NCBI GenBank assembly: GCA_028279555.1
Contig: JANQNO010000006.1
Coordinates: 1-55,836, forward strand
Direction of reading: 5' to 3'
Length of the DNA stretch: 55,836 bases
DNA from: Sphingorhabdus sp.
Lineage (GTDB): Bacteria > Pseudomonadota > Alphaproteobacteria > Sphingomonadales > Sphingomonadaceae
Shown: positions 9,436-19,154 of the stretch, one piece after another
How positions within the stretch are numbered: position 1 is the stretch's first letter
Layout of the letters: every line of letters begins with the position of its first letter
The notes under the pieces: model-generated
Database searches by the model: none
Seen by the model: the letters and a program-made list of their open reading frames with translations, nothing else
Told to the model about the DNA's origin: nothing
Made by a program: the position numbers and the translations under genes

Positions 9436-12426
9436 ATGAGCGACGAGAAAGACTATAAGGACACGGTCTTCCTGCCGAAGACCGATTTTCCCATGAAGGC
9501 CGGCCTTGCAAACAAGGAACCGGGCATTCTCGCGCGCTGGCAGGAAATGGGGCTTTACGAGCGGCTGCGCGAAGAGCGGAAGGGCCGCGAGAAATTCATC
9601 CTGCATGATGGCCCGCCCTATGCCAATGGCAATATCCATATCGGCCATGCGCTCAACAAGACGTTGAAGGATCTTGTCGTGCGCTCGCAGAGCCTGCTCG
9701 GCAAGGATGCGCCCTATGTGCCGGGGTGGGATTGCCACGGGCTACCGATCGAATGGAAGATCGAGGAGCAATACCGGAAGAAGAAGAAAAACAAAGACGA
9801 AGTACGCCCCAGCGAATTTCGCGCCGAATGCCGCGAATATGCCGATAAATGGGTGAAGGTGCAGAGCGAGGAATTTCAACGGCTCGGCGTGCTTGGCCGC
9901 TGGGACAAGCCCTATCTGACCATGGCCTACGACGCCGAGGCAACGATTGTCGAGGAACTGCTGAAATTCGCCGAGAATGGCCAGCTTTATCGCGGCGCAA
10001 AGCCGGTGATGTGGAGCCCCGTCGAACGCACCGCACTCGCCGAGGCCGAGGTCGAATATGAGGATATCGTCTCGCCGCAGATCGATGTGGCGTTTGAGAT
10101 CACCGAAGCGCCCAATGCGCCGGAGCTGGTCGACGCGCATGCAGTCATCTGGACAACAACGCCCTGGACGATTCCGGTCAACCAGGCATTGGCTTACGGA
10201 GCGGATGTCGAGTACCAATTGGTAATTTACGAAACTTCAGAAACCACTCCAATCCGATACCTAGTTGCAAAAGAACTCGCCTTGGAATTTGCTGAGCGGT
10301 CGGGACTAATGAACTTGGGAGAAGATGCTCCAATTGTTAGGTTCTCGGGATCCTTCAAAGGCTCTCAACTCGCAGGTGCCATCGCCAAACATCCGATGGC
10401 CGGAAAACTTCGTCACCCCCGCGGCGGCGGGTGTCCAGCTTCGGACGGTGAGGTGCTGGATTCCCGTTTTCGCGGGAATGACGAGGACTGGGATCGCGCG
10501 GTGGAATTTTACGAACGGCCCCGCCCCTTTCTCGATGGCTCTTCCTTCGTCACCACAGAGGCAGGCACGGGCCTTGTCCATATGGCACCCGACCATGGCG
10601 AGGATGACTTCGATCTCTGCAAGGCCAACGGCATCAATCCGGTCTTCGCGGTCGATGCAGGCGGGCAATATCGCGAAGACTGGCCCTGGCTGCCGCAGAC
10701 CGGCAGCGTCATCAACAAGAAATTCGTCGCCAGCGACGGGCCGATCTGCAACGATTTGCGCGAAGCAGGCGCGCTGCTGTCTGCCAGCGATGATTTCGCG
10801 CACAGCTATCCGCATAGCTGGCGGTCCAAGGCCAAGGTCATCTATCGCTGCACGCCGCAATGGTTCGTACCGATGGACAGCGATCTGACCCATCTGCCAG
10901 CCAAGCATCTGCATGAAAAAAGCTGGGAAGATGAGGGCGGCGCGGTCGATATGAATGACGAGACGCTGTGCGCCTCGCCCAGCCTGCGCGAGGTAGCGCT
11001 GTCCGAAATCGACGCCACCCGCTTCGTGCCGGAGCGCGGCCATCGCCGCCTGCAATCGATGGTCGAGGGGCGGCCAGACTGGGTGCTTTCGCGGCAAAGA
11101 GCGTGGGGCGTGCCGATCACGCTCTATGTGGACCGCAAGTCGGGCGACTATCTGATCGACGAAGAGGTCAATGCGCGCATCATTGCAGCCTTTAAAGAAG
11201 GCGGCGCGGATGCCTGGTTCGATGCCGATCATCAGGCATTGCTCGGCGACAAATATGATCTTGCCGACTATGAGGTGGTGACCGATATTCTCGACGTCTG
11301 GTTCGACAGCGGCTCGACGCATAGCTTCGTCCTGGAATCGGATGCATGGCCAGAACTCGATTCGCCCGCCGATCTTTATCTGGAAGGCAGCGACCAGCAT
11401 CGCGGCTGGTTCCAGTCGAGCCTGCTGGAATCCTGCGGCACGCGCGGCCGCGCGCCATACAGGGCGCTCCTGACCCACGGCATGACGCTCGATCGTGATG
11501 GCAAAAAAATGTCGAAGTCGCTGGGCAACACGCTCGATCCGCAAAAGATCATCAATGTGAATGGCGCGGACATATTGCGGCTCTGGGCGGCAAGCGTCGA
11601 TTTCACCGAGGATCACCGGATTGGCGATGAAATCCTGAAGGGCGTGACCGACAGCTACCGGAAATTGCGCAATACCTTCCGCTATATGCTCGGTGCGCTC
11701 GGCGACTTTGATGAAGGCGAACGCGTCAATGTCGCCGATATGCCGGAACTGGAGCGCTATATCCTCCACCGCCTTGCTGCGGTGGACGCGGAGCTCAAAA
11801 AGCATGTGAATAATTTCGCCTTCGGGCCCTATGTGCGCGTGCTCACGCAGTTTGCGCAGGAGGATCTATCCGCCTTCTTCTTCGATATCCGCAAGGATTG
11901 CCTTTATTGCGATGTGAACCCCGAAACCGGCGCGCAGTCGGACAAGCGCCGGGCCTATCGCAGCGTGCTCGACATCCTTTTCCACGCGCTCACGCGTTAC
12001 ATTGCGCCGGTGCTGGTCTTTACGGCGGAGGAAATCTGGCAGTCGCGCTTCCCAGACGAGAATGACAGCATTCACCTCAAAGAATGGCCGGACGTTGATT
12101 TGCGCTGGCAGGATGCGGAACTGGCCGAAAAATGGGTCGCGATCCGCCAAGCGCGTACCAGTGTCACCGAAGCCATCGAGCCGCTTCGCCGTGAAAAAAC
12201 CATCCGTTCCAGTCTGGAAGCGAAAATCAGCTATCCCATTGCCGGCCTGCCGATTGACGAGGATGAGTTTACCGAACTGACCATAGTGGCGTCTGTGACG
12301 GATGGTCCGGAAGTCACCGTCACCAAAACCTCCCACCATAAATGCGGGCGTTGCTGGCGCTTCCTTCCCGAAGTAAAGTCGGATGGCGCGCTGTGCGACA
12401 GGTGCCATTCAGTTTTGCAAGGGTAA
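9436..12426 (+). CDS. ileS: Isoleucyl-tRNA synthetase carrying an in-frame palindromic insertion
   Basis: This class I synthetase charges tRNA-Ile. The HIGH motif is at residues 68-71 and KMSKS at 691-695. A C-terminal zinc finger (CGRC near 970, CDRC near 987) marks the bacterial zinc-containing type. I chose the ATG at 9436 (MSDEKDYKDT); the TTG at 9397 adds 13 non-conserved residues. In the CP1 editing domain a palindromic repeat (10411-10483) is read in frame, inserting about 24 extra residues before the FYERPRPFL segment. The 180 bp just upstream are visibly richer in A/T than the rest of the gene. No frameshift is present, so the enzyme should be full-length. Confidence 0.95.
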   Translation: MSDEKDYKDTVFLPKTDFPMKAGLANKEPGILARWQEMGLYERLREERKGREKFILHDGPPYANGNIHIGHALNKTLKDLVVRSQSLLGKDAPYVPGWDCHGLPIEWKIEEQYRKKKKNKDEVRPSEFRAECREYADKWVKVQSEEFQRLGVLGRWDKPYLTMAYDAEATIVEELLKFAENGQLYRGAKPVMWSPVERTALAEAEVEYEDIVSPQIDVAFEITEAPNAPELVDAHAVIWTTTPWTIPVNQALAYGADVEYQLVIYETSETTPIRYLVAKELALEFAERSGLMNLGEDAPIVRFSGSFKGSQLAGAIAKHPMAGKLRHPRGGGCPASDGEVLDSRFRGNDEDWDRAVEFYERPRPFLDGSSFVTTEAGTGLVHMAPDHGEDDFDLCKANGINPVFAVDAGGQYREDWPWLPQTGSVINKKFVASDGPICNDLREAGALLSASDDFAHSYPHSWRSKAKVIYRCTPQWFVPMDSDLTHLPAKHLHEKSWEDEGGAVDMNDETLCASPSLREVALSEIDATRFVPERGHRRLQSMVEGRPDWVLSRQRAWGVPITLYVDRKSGDYLIDEEVNARIIAAFKEGGADAWFDADHQALLGDKYDLADYEVVTDILDVWFDSGSTHSFVLESDAWPELDSPADLYLEGSDQHRGWFQSSLLESCGTRGRAPYRALLTHGMTLDRDGKKMSKSLGNTLDPQKIINVNGADILRLWAASVDFTEDHRIGDEILKGVTDSYRKLRNTFRYMLGALGDFDEGERVNVADMPELERYILHRLAAVDAELKKHVNNFAFGPYVRVLTQFAQEDLSAFFFDIRKDCLYCDVNPETGAQSDKRRAYRSVLDILFHALTRYIAPVLVFTAEEIWQSRFPDENDSIHLKEWPDVDLRWQDAELAEKWVAIRQARTSVTEAIEPLRREKTIRSSLEAKISYPIAGLPIDEDEFTELTIVASVTDGPEVTVTKTSHHKCGRCWRFLPEVKSDGALCDRCHSVLQG
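10411..10483. repeat. Palindromic element inside ileS
   Basis: Two 29-bp arms (10411-10439 and 10455-10483) are inverted copies that match at 21 of 29 positions; each arm is itself a small hairpin (CCCGC...GCGGG type). The same element occurs at 46828-46901 in non-coding DNA, where the right arm is almost identical (GATTCCCG, then TTTCGCGGGAATGACG). Here it lies within the ileS reading frame and is translated (residues about 326-350) without a stop. Confidence 0.85.
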
Positions 12427-12437
12427 GGGCAGTTCCG

Positions 12438-12989
12438 ATGCAATCAGAGAGACGCTTCCATATTCAGGGCATGCTGCTCGCTGCGCTGATTTTCATCGCC
12501 GATCAGGCGGTGAAATATGTCATGGTCGTCCCGCTGCAGCTTGAGAGCCGCAGCAAAATCCACATCATGCCCTTTTTCGACCTGACCTGGGCCAAGAATT
12601 ATGGTGTCTCGATGGGCATGCTGACCGCCGACAATGACACGCAGCGCTGGCTGCTTGTCGGCTTTACCGCGCTGATTGCGGTGATCGTGGCGGTATGGAT
12701 GTTCCGAGAAAAGCTGCGCGGCGATGTGCTTGCGCTCGCGATGGTCCTGGGCGGCGCGCTCGGCAACATTACGGATCGCGCGCGGCTCGGCTATGTGGTC
12801 GACTATGCCGATCTGCATTTTGGCGACTTCCGGCCCTTTTTCATATTCAACCTTGCCGATGCCTGCATCACCATCGGCGTGCTGATATTGCTTGCGCGCG
12901 CCTTCCTGATGCGCGAAAAGGACGCGGATAATCCCGCAAACGAGACAAATGACTCTGCGGACAATAATTTGGAGACTGAGAATGCGTAA
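12438..12989 (+). CDS. lspA: Lipoprotein signal peptidase (signal peptidase II)
   Basis: LspA cleaves signal peptides from prolipoproteins in the inner membrane. Four transmembrane helices are visible in 183 residues. The catalytic aspartates lie in GNITDR and VVDYADL near residues 113-126, the usual LspA motifs. The ATG at 12438, 11 bp after ileS, gives the expected short cytoplasmic N-terminus followed by the first helix. The C-terminus is acidic and Asn-rich. Its last 8 bp overlap the next gene, which encodes a lipoprotein that LspA itself would process. Confidence 0.94.
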   Translation: MQSERRFHIQGMLLAALIFIADQAVKYVMVVPLQLESRSKIHIMPFFDLTWAKNYGVSMGMLTADNDTQRWLLVGFTALIAVIVAVWMFREKLRGDVLALAMVLGGALGNITDRARLGYVVDYADLHFGDFRPFFIFNLADACITIGVLILLARAFLMREKDADNPANETNDSADNNLETENA

Positions 12990-13395
12990 GACATTGGCAC
13001 TTACCGGTGCTTTGGGAGCGCTGACATTGCTTTCGGCTTGTGGTTCTAGCGGGATTTTCGACCGCGAGCGGCCCGATGAATTTGCCGTGAGCCGGGCCGC
13101 GCCGCTGGCGGTTCCGCCCGATTTTGCGCTTGTTCCGCCGCAACCCGGTGCTGCGCCGACACAGGGTGGCAGCAATCAGGAAGAAGTGCTCGAGGCGCTA
13201 TTTGGCGGCCCGGCGCCGCGCTCCGCAGCCGAAAGCGCGATTATCGGCGCGGCCGGCGATGCCGAGCTGGGCATCCGCACCGCCGTGGGAGACCCGGAAA
13301 CCAAGACATTGAACAAGGGCAGCGTCACCCGCGACATCATCGCCGCACCCGAAGGTGACGGGCAGAATGCCCAGGCGGCGATACCTGGAGCTTGA
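12982..13395 (+). CDS. DUF3035/BamF-like outer-membrane assembly lipoprotein
   Basis: The product has 137 residues, with a lipoprotein signal ending in the lipobox LSAC (Cys20). The rest is Pro/Ala-rich, with an FAVSRAAPLAVPPDFAL segment typical of DUF3035, a family described as the BamF subunit of the alphaproteobacterial outer-membrane protein assembly machine. The ATG at 12982 overlaps the lspA end by 8 bp, so the gene is probably co-translated with lspA. Assignment rests on the motif and position; the BAM role is inferred from the family. Confidence 0.78.
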   Translation: MRKTLALTGALGALTLLSACGSSGIFDRERPDEFAVSRAAPLAVPPDFALVPPQPGAAPTQGGSNQEEVLEALFGGPAPRSAAESAIIGAAGDAELGIRTAVGDPETKTLNKGSVTRDIIAAPEGDGQNAQAAIPGA

Positions 13396-13407
13396 AGCTA
13401 GAAGTTC

Positions 13408-13887
13408 TTAGTTATTCCACCATTGCTGGGTTTTCGTAGACAATTGAAACTTAATTATCCGCGGATCACTCTCATACTTTGAGAGCCATTTACCTGTCAT
13501 TTTCCAACCCGCGACACGCTTCCTTTGGGGATGTAACTCTTGCAACACCTGCGAATGTAGCAGAAATACTCTGATCAAATTACGTTCATCAACAACGATA
13601 CCAAAATATGGTTCGCAACCAAAAGATTCACATGCGAAATTCAATTTGGAAAAATTGTCGTTGGGTATGTTGAGATATTGACCTTCCGTCCCCGGATTTC
13701 TGGAACGTGACTTGACCGAGATACCGATAGGTTTTTGATTTAGTTCCAAACGTGCAATAAGATCCATTCCAACATGATCTACGCGGGCGCACTCAACTCC
13801 GTGCTTTGAAAGCCAATATAGAATTAGATATTCTGCAAAATCGCCGGTTATCTTAGAATGGCGAGAGCTTTTTGAAATTTTTGGCAT
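13408..13887 (-). CDS. Low-GC PD-(D/E)XK-nuclease-like protein
   Basis: The 159-residue product shows a pattern resembling PD-(D/E)XK nucleases or Holliday-junction-resolvase-like folds: GDFAEY with Glu19, then GMDLIARL with Asp42, then GISVKSR with Lys59. The usual acidic or Gln residue two before the lysine is Ser57, so catalysis is uncertain. Base composition is clearly more A/T-rich than dxs or lspA, and codons such as TTA, AAT and CAA are common, suggesting transfer. Its ATG directly abuts the dxs stop (13885-13887 against 13888-13890), so it can be translated from the dxs message. Confidence 0.65.
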   Translation of the reverse strand: MPKISKSSRHSKITGDFAEYLILYWLSKHGVECARVDHVGMDLIARLELNQKPIGISVKSRSRNPGTEGQYLNIPNDNFSKLNFACESFGCEPYFGIVVDERNLIRVFLLHSQVLQELHPQRKRVAGWKMTGKWLSKYESDPRIIKFQLSTKTQQWWNN

Positions 13888-15819
13888 TTATGCCCGCGCG
13901 CTGGCCTCTTCCACGCTCGTGCTGTTGTGACGCAGCGCCTTGAGCACGGTATCGACAATGTGCGGCGCGTCCAGACCAGCTTCCTCATACTGCTTTTCCG
14001 GCTTGTCCTGATCCTGAAACTGGTCAGGCAGCCGCATGGTGCGGATTTTAAGGCCCGCATCCGTCAGGCCCAGATCGCTGGCCAGCGTCAGCAGATGCGC
14101 GCCAAGCCCGCCTATGGCGGCCTCTTCGATCGTTACGACAACGTCATGCGAAGCGGCGAGCTTGCGGATCAGCGCTTCATCAAGCGGCTTGGCAAATCGC
14201 ATATCCGCCACCGTCGTACTGAGGCCCTTGGCATCCAACTGGTCGGCGGCCTTTTTCGCTTCCTCGAGCCGCGCGCCGAGTGACAGGATCGCCACCTTCT
14301 TGCCTTCACGTATGATCCGTCCCTTGCCGATCTCCAGTTTCTCGGGAACTTCAGGTAGCGGAACGCCGACACCGCCTCCTCGCGGATAGCGAAAGGCAAT
14401 CGGCCCGTCGTCATATTCGGCAGCCGTATAGGTCATGTGAACCAGTTCGGCCTCGTCAGCCGCAGCCATCACCACCATATTGGGCAGCGTCGCCAGATAG
14501 GTGACGTCGAAGCTGCCCGCATGCGTCGAGCCATCCGCGCCGACAAGGCCTGCACGGTCGATGGCAAAACGCACAGGCAGATTCTGGATGGCGACATCAT
14601 GCACCACCTGATCGTAGGCGCGCTGCAGAAAGGTCGAATAGATCGCCGCAAAGGGCCGCATGCCCTGCGCGGCAAGGCCGGCCGCAAAGGTTACACCGTG
14701 CTGCTCGGCAATCCCGACATCGAAGGCCTTGTCAGGGTGTGCCTTGGCGAATTTGTCGACGCCCGTACCCGACGGCATGGCAGCCGTGATCGCAACGATC
14801 CGGTCGTCCTTTTCCGCCAGCTTGGCGAGCGTTTCGCCAAATACATTCTGATAGGCAGGCGGCCCGCCGCCGGGCCCCTTGTCCTGCTTGCCGGAGACCA
14901 CATCGAATTTGGCGACGCCGTGATATTTATCCGCGCTCTCTTCGGCAGGCGTATAGCCCTTGCCTTTCTGCGTCACACAATGGACCAGTACCGGGCCTTC
15001 TGCATTGTCGCGGACATTTTCCAGTACGGGAATGAGTTGGCCGAAATTATGCCCGTCGATGGGGCCGACATAATAGAAGCCCAGCTCCTCAAACAGCGTG
15101 CCGCCCATCGCCATGCCGCGCGCATACTCCTCCGCCTTGGCCGTGGCGTTATGCATGCGCCGTGAAAGCTTTGCCGTTACTTTCGAGGCAAATTTGCGGA
15201 TGCCCAGATATTCCGAAGACGATACCAGCCGCGCAAGATAGCCGGAAAGCCCGCCGACCGGCGGCGCAATCGACATGTCATTGTCGTTGAGGATGACAAC
15301 CAGCCGGTTGCCTGCTTCCTGCGCATTGTTCATCGCCTCATAGGCCATGCCCGCGCTCATCGCACCGTCGCCGATCACTGCAATCGCCTTGCCAGCCTGG
15401 CCCGAAAGCTTGTTGGCAACTGCAAAGCCCAAAGCTGCGCTGATCGAGGTGGAGCTGTGTGCAGCGCCGAAAGGATCATATTCGCTTTCGCTGCGCTTGG
15501 TGAAGCCTGACAGGCCGCCGCCCTGCCTGAGCGTGCGAATACGGTCGCGCCGCCCCGTCAGTATCTTGTGCGGATAGCATTGATGCCCGACATCCCAGAC
15601 CAGGCGGTCGTCTGGCGTATTGAAGACATAGTGGATCGCGGTTGCCAGCTCGACCACCCCCAACCCGGCACCCAGATGCCCTCCAGTCACCGAAACTGCG
15701 CTGATCACTTCGGCGCGCAGCTCATCGGCAAGTTGGCGAAGATCGCCTTCTTTCAGTTTTCGTAGATCGGAAGGGAAATTCACCTTGTCGAGCAAGGGTG
15801 TATCGGGCTTTTCGCTCAT
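13888..15819 (-). CDS. dxs: 1-deoxy-D-xylulose-5-phosphate synthase
   Basis: DXS condenses pyruvate and glyceraldehyde-3-phosphate, the first step of the MEP isoprenoid pathway, using thiamine diphosphate. The 643-residue protein shows [14 protein letters not shown] near the N-terminus, the ThDP motif [16 protein letters not shown], and the transketolase-type C-terminus with [16 protein letters not shown] chose the ATG at 15819 ([10 protein letters not shown]), preceded by GCGGGGA on the minus strand; a longer frame reaches 15891 but its extension is not conserved. It diverges from the carboxylase gene with only 35 bp between starts. Confidence 0.96.
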   Translation of the reverse strand: MSEKPDTPLLDKVNFPSDLRKLKEGDLRQLADELRAEVISAVSVTGGHLGAGLGVVELATAIHYVFNTPDDRLVWDVGHQCYPHKILTGRRDRIRTLRQGGGLSGFTKRSESEYDPFGAAHSSTSISAALGFAVANKLSGQAGKAIAVIGDGAMSAGMAYEAMNNAQEAGNRLVVILNDNDMSIAPPVGGLSGYLARLVSSSEYLGIRKFASKVTAKLSRRMHNATAKAEEYARGMAMGGTLFEELGFYYVGPIDGHNFGQLIPVLENVRDNAEGPVLVHCVTQKGKGYTPAEESADKYHGVAKFDVVSGKQDKGPGGGPPAYQNVFGETLAKLAEKDDRIVAITAAMPSGTGVDKFAKAHPDKAFDVGIAEQHGVTFAAGLAAQGMRPFAAIYSTFLQRAYDQVVHDVAIQNLPVRFAIDRAGLVGADGSTHAGSFDVTYLATLPNMVVMAAADEAELVHMTYTAAEYDDGPIAFRYPRGGGVGVPLPEVPEKLEIGKGRIIREGKKVAILSLGARLEEAKKAADQLDAKGLSTTVADMRFAKPLDEALIRKLAASHDVVVTIEEAAIGGLGAHLLTLASDLGLTDAGLKIRTMRLPDQFQDQDKPEKQYEEAGLDAPHIVDTVLKALRHNSTSVEEASARA

Positions 15820-15854
15820 ATTCCCCGCTTTAGCGCCAAAAATCCGGCCTGTCG

Positions 15855-17432
15855 ATGAATAGCGGCAATTCTGACATGACGAATCTGCCAACTGACGCTA
15901 GCCTTGCCGCCATGACATGGGAAAAAGAGATCGAGGAATTGAAAGCCCGCCAGAAGATGGCGGAGAAGATGGGCGGGGAGGAGAAGGTCGCGCGGCAACA
16001 TGCACGCGGCAAGCTCAATGCACGCGAACGCATCACACGGCTGGTCGACGAAGGTTCGTTTCGGGAAATCGGCAAGATTGCCGGCCGGGGCGAATATGGC
16101 GAAAAGGGCGGGCTGGAGAGTTTTTCCGCCAGCAATCTGATATTTGGCCGCGCCGACATAGATGCCCGTCCGGTCGTTGCGAGTGCCGACGACTTTACGG
16201 TGCGCGGCGGAGCCGCCGACGCTGCGCTGCACCGCAAATTCATGCAATGCGAGAAAATGGCGCATGAGCTCAGGATTCCCATGATCCGTATGATCGACGG
16301 TACGGGCGGCGGCGGCAGCGTCAAAAGCCTCGAAAAAATGGGCCATACCTACGTACCGGCGGTCCCGGGATGGGACGATGTAATCGACAATCTGCGAACC
16401 GTACCCGTGGTCGCGCTCGCGCTGGGCCCGACTGCCGGAATGGGTGCCGCTCGCACGGTCGCCAGCCATTATTCAGTCATGGTGCGCGGGCTGTCGCAAA
16501 TTTTTGCGGCCGGCCCTGCGGTTACGGCTGCCATTGGTGAAGACATCGACAAGGAGGGATTGGGCGGCAGCGACATTCACACCCGCAATGGCGTTGTCGA
16601 CGAGGAAGTTGCAAGCGAGGATGAGGCCTTTGCGGCTGCCAGGCGATTCCTGTCCTATCTACCCTCGTCTGTCGAAGGGATGGCCGAAAGGACGGCATGC
16701 AGCGATCCGGCAGACAGGCGCGAGGGGAAGCTCATCTCCACTGTCCCGAAAGACCCAAAGCAGGTCTATTCCATGCGCAGCGTGATCGAAGCCGTGTTCG
16801 ACCGCGGGAGCATCTTCGAGATGGGCCGCCGCTGGGGCCAGGCCGCGATCACGGCCTTTGCCCGGCTTGATGGCTGGCCGGTCGCTGTGCTGGCCAGCGA
16901 CCCGAGCTTTCTGGGCGGCTCCTGGGAAGCGCTGACATCGCAGAAAGTGAAGCGATTCGTTGGACTTGCCGAGCAATTTCATCTTCCTGTGGTTCATTTG
17001 GTCGACAATCCCGGTTTCATGATCGGTGTAGAGGCGGAGAAAAGCGGAACGATCCGCTATGGCGTAGAGGCCATGAATGCGGTTTATGGCGCGACTGTCC
17101 CCTGGGCCAGCGTGATCATCCGGCGGGCCTATGGCATTGCCGGCAGCGCGATGAGCAATGCCGAAAAATTCCAGTATCGCTTTGCCTGGCCGTCGGGCGA
17201 CTGGGGCAGCCTGCCGATCGCAGGCGGGCTGGAAGTGGCCTATAAATCGGAGCTTGAGGCATCCGACAATCCGGAAGCCAAGCTGGAAGAAATAAAGGCG
17301 CGGCTCGATGCAGTGACATCGCCATTCCGGACTGCCGAAAATTATGGCGTCGAGGATATTATCGATCCACGCGATACGCGGCCGCTGCTCTGCGAGTTTG
17401 CCGATCTGGCTTGGCGGAAACGGGGCACCTGA
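15855..17432 (+). CDS. Acyl-CoA carboxylase carboxyltransferase subunit (propionyl-CoA carboxylase beta-like)
   Basis: The 525-residue protein has the two crotonase-like halves of biotin-dependent carboxyltransferases. The N-terminal half carries [12 protein letters not shown] near residues 140-151 and [16 protein letters not shown] near 193-208. The C-terminal half carries [15 protein letters not shown] near 386-400 and the GIAGSAM loop. It would transfer CO2 from carboxybiotin to an acyl-CoA. No biotin carboxylase subunit lies in the window, so the alpha subunit must be elsewhere. The start could also be the ATG at 15876 or 15912; the first ATG is given. Confidence 0.88.
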   Translation: MNSGNSDMTNLPTDASLAAMTWEKEIEELKARQKMAEKMGGEEKVARQHARGKLNARERITRLVDEGSFREIGKIAGRGEYGEKGGLESFSASNLIFGRADIDARPVVASADDFTVRGGAADAALHRKFMQCEKMAHELRIPMIRMIDGTGGGGSVKSLEKMGHTYVPAVPGWDDVIDNLRTVPVVALALGPTAGMGAARTVASHYSVMVRGLSQIFAAGPAVTAAIGEDIDKEGLGGSDIHTRNGVVDEEVASEDEAFAAARRFLSYLPSSVEGMAERTACSDPADRREGKLISTVPKDPKQVYSMRSVIEAVFDRGSIFEMGRRWGQAAITAFARLDGWPVAVLASDPSFLGGSWEALTSQKVKRFVGLAEQFHLPVVHLVDNPGFMIGVEAEKSGTIRYGVEAMNAVYGATVPWASVIIRRAYGIAGSAMSNAEKFQYRFAWPSGDWGSLPIAGGLEVAYKSELEASDNPEAKLEEIKARLDAVTSPFRTAENYGVEDIIDPRDTRPLLCEFADLAWRKRGT

Positions 17433-17603
17433 ATCCTCCGGCATAAGCGGACTCCGGCGAATGGATCCCCGAGCACCGTCACATCTGATTTACCAGAGAT
17501 TGCAACTGGATTCAGAGTTGGTTCAGATGCTTTCCTGCAATTAGTCGACAGAAAACAACGCTTGGTCGCTGAAATAACGATGCGAATGAATAGGAGAAGA
17601 CTG

Positions 17604-17843
17604 ATGTATTTGACGAAGAACAAGGAATTCTCCCCCGCCGGCAAGGCCCGCGGCTTTGTTCCCCTCTATCACGCCGATTCGGTCAACCGCTGCCCGGCCT
17701 GCGGCCATACCCACTGGCATATAGGCCGCAGCACCGCCGAATGCGCCTTTTGCGAGACGGCCATCCCGCTGGCCGCCAGCGCTGCCCAGCCAACGCGGCC
17801 GCTCTTCTGGTTCCGCGGCAGCGAAACGCTCGCTCCGGCCTGA
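17604..17843 (+). CDS. Small zinc-ribbon protein
   Basis: The 79-residue product has two CxxC pairs: CPAC near residues 30-33 and CAFC near 50-53, with HTHWHIG between them, which should bind one zinc. The C-terminus ends in a Trp/Phe-rich segment. GGAG at 17593-17596, seven bases before the ATG at 17604, decides the start over the in-frame ATGs at 17562 and 17580. The function is unknown; small zinc ribbons of this kind are common in sphingomonads. Confidence 0.75.
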   Translation: MYLTKNKEFSPAGKARGFVPLYHADSVNRCPACGHTHWHIGRSTAECAFCETAIPLAASAAQPTRPLFWFRGSETLAPA

Positions 17844-17868
17844 TCTTGTTGCCAAACTGGATTCGGCT

Positions 17869-17911
17869 TTGTGCCCTGCCGCTAGCCCCTGAACCTACAG
17901 GCAGGGCACAA
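17869..17911. terminator. 12-bp perfect inverted repeat between convergent genes
   Basis: TTGTGCCCTGCC at 17869-17880 and GGCAGGGCACAA at 17900-17911 are exact inverted copies with a 19-nt loop. They lie between the stops of the zinc-ribbon gene and the dehalogenase. No T-run follows on either strand, so it is not a textbook intrinsic terminator, but the position fits a bidirectional transcript-end hairpin. Confidence 0.45.
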
Positions 17912-17928
17912 TTACCGGCTGCTATAAT

Positions 17929-18834
17929 TTAATCTGCAAAACTATCGAGAGCAGCTCGGGCGATCTCCTCGCCCCATTCCTGCACAAAATGCCCGCCATC
18001 CTTGATGATCAGCGGATCGGGACAGCCCTTGATCAACTTGTGAAGGCCCATCATCGCCTCCGTTCCCAGCACCGGATCGGCAGCCCCGATCGCCATAAAG
18101 CTCTTGCCTGACCAGTCTTCCGACCAGAATTTTGCTGCCCGCTTGCTGACATCGACGCCCTCCATATCAGGCTCGACGGGCACAAGCGCCGGGAAGACCT
18201 GCGCGCCCGCCTTGTATTCCGGCGACGGGAAAGGCGCGTCATAGGCGGCAATCTCGGCCTCGGTCAGATGCGGCGTCCCGCGAGCGATTAACGGCCCGAT
18301 CGGCAGGTCGGGTGTGGACAGCGCATATTGCTTCCATGCCTTGAAGCCTTCTGTCATGCCGCGCCCCAGCCCGAGCCCGGTATTCATAACGAGCAGGCGC
18401 GCCAGCCGTGGGCGGAAATCATCGTCAACAGGGAGCGTCAGCCCGAGCAGCCCGCCCCAATCCTGGCAAACCAGCGTGATATTCTTCAGATTGAGACGTT
18501 TCACCAGCGCAAGCAGATAGTCGCGGTGGAAATTGAAGCTATAATCCGACTGCTCGACCGGCTTGTCCGACCGGCCAAAACCCAGCAGGTCGGGCGCGAT
18601 CACCCGTGCACCGCTTTCAAGAAACACCGGAATCATCCGCCGATAGAGAAAGCTCCAGCTTGGCTCGCCATGCAGACAGAGGAAAGTATGCTCCGCATCG
18701 GCAGCCCCGGCGTCGACATAGGCAATGCGAAGCCCCTCATAACCCGGCAGATTGTCGACATATTCCACTGGATAGTCGAAATCGGGAATGTTGGCGAAAC
18801 GCTCGTCGGGCGTGCGCAGGGCTTTGATGGTCAT
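17929..18834 (-). CDS. Haloalkane dehalogenase, subfamily HLD-I
   Basis: This alpha/beta-hydrolase (301 residues) should cleave carbon-halogen bonds in haloalkanes to give an alcohol and halide. The oxyanion motif HGEPSW is at 55-60, the nucleophile Asp125 in CQDWGG, the halide-binding Trp126 next to it, and a second candidate Trp167 in the cap. The acid Asp253 is in GAADPVLG and the base His282 in GGHFVQEW. This order of nucleophile, acid and base is that of subfamily I (DhlA-like). The N-terminal MTIKALRTPDERF is also typical. No catabolic neighbours are present, so the natural substrate is unknown. Confidence 0.88.
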   Translation of the reverse strand: MTIKALRTPDERFANIPDFDYPVEYVDNLPGYEGLRIAYVDAGAADAEHTFLCLHGEPSWSFLYRRMIPVFLESGARVIAPDLLGFGRSDKPVEQSDYSFNFHRDYLLALVKRLNLKNITLVCQDWGGLLGLTLPVDDDFRPRLARLLVMNTGLGLGRGMTEGFKAWKQYALSTPDLPIGPLIARGTPHLTEAEIAAYDAPFPSPEYKAGAQVFPALVPVEPDMEGVDVSKRAAKFWSEDWSGKSFMAIGAADPVLGTEAMMGLHKLIKGCPDPLIIKDGGHFVQEWGEEIARAALDSFAD

Positions 18835-19154
18835 GAATGGGGGACTCCTCGTTGGCTGCTGGAATAAAACCTGTCAGCCGGATCGCAAGCGGTCAAGCTG
18901 CAAACAGATGTCGCCTGCTGTTTCGGCGAAATGCTGCAATGCAAAGGCAGCAGACTAGGGCTATGGAGTTGACACCGGGCCCATCCTTTGATTTCGAGCG
19001 AACCACCTTTTCATGCAGGATAGGCGGCCAGTGCGGCTATTGGCCGCGACCGCAAACGGCTATGCGATGCTTTCTTATACGAAGCGTGAGATATTGTTGA
19101 ATCCGTTTTGGAGAAATATTCTCGCTGATTGCTTGGCAGCGGAGAAAATACAGC
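18835..19154. other. 320-bp non-coding divergent region
   Basis: This stretch separates the dehalogenase from the divergent regulator gene. It must hold both promoters, but I cannot place -35/-10 boxes firmly. It contains a 7-bp inverted repeat, GCGGCCA (19024-19030) with TGGCCGC (19041-19047), and a short GAGAA-ATA-TTCTC dyad at 19111-19123, 32 bp before the regulator ATG. The dyad could be an operator for autoregulation. No credible gene lies here. Confidence 0.4.

Noticed and set aside
10306-11805. Minus-strand open frame of 499 codons antisense to ileS
   Set aside because: Same reasoning; ileS motifs HIGH and KMSKS fix the coding strand.
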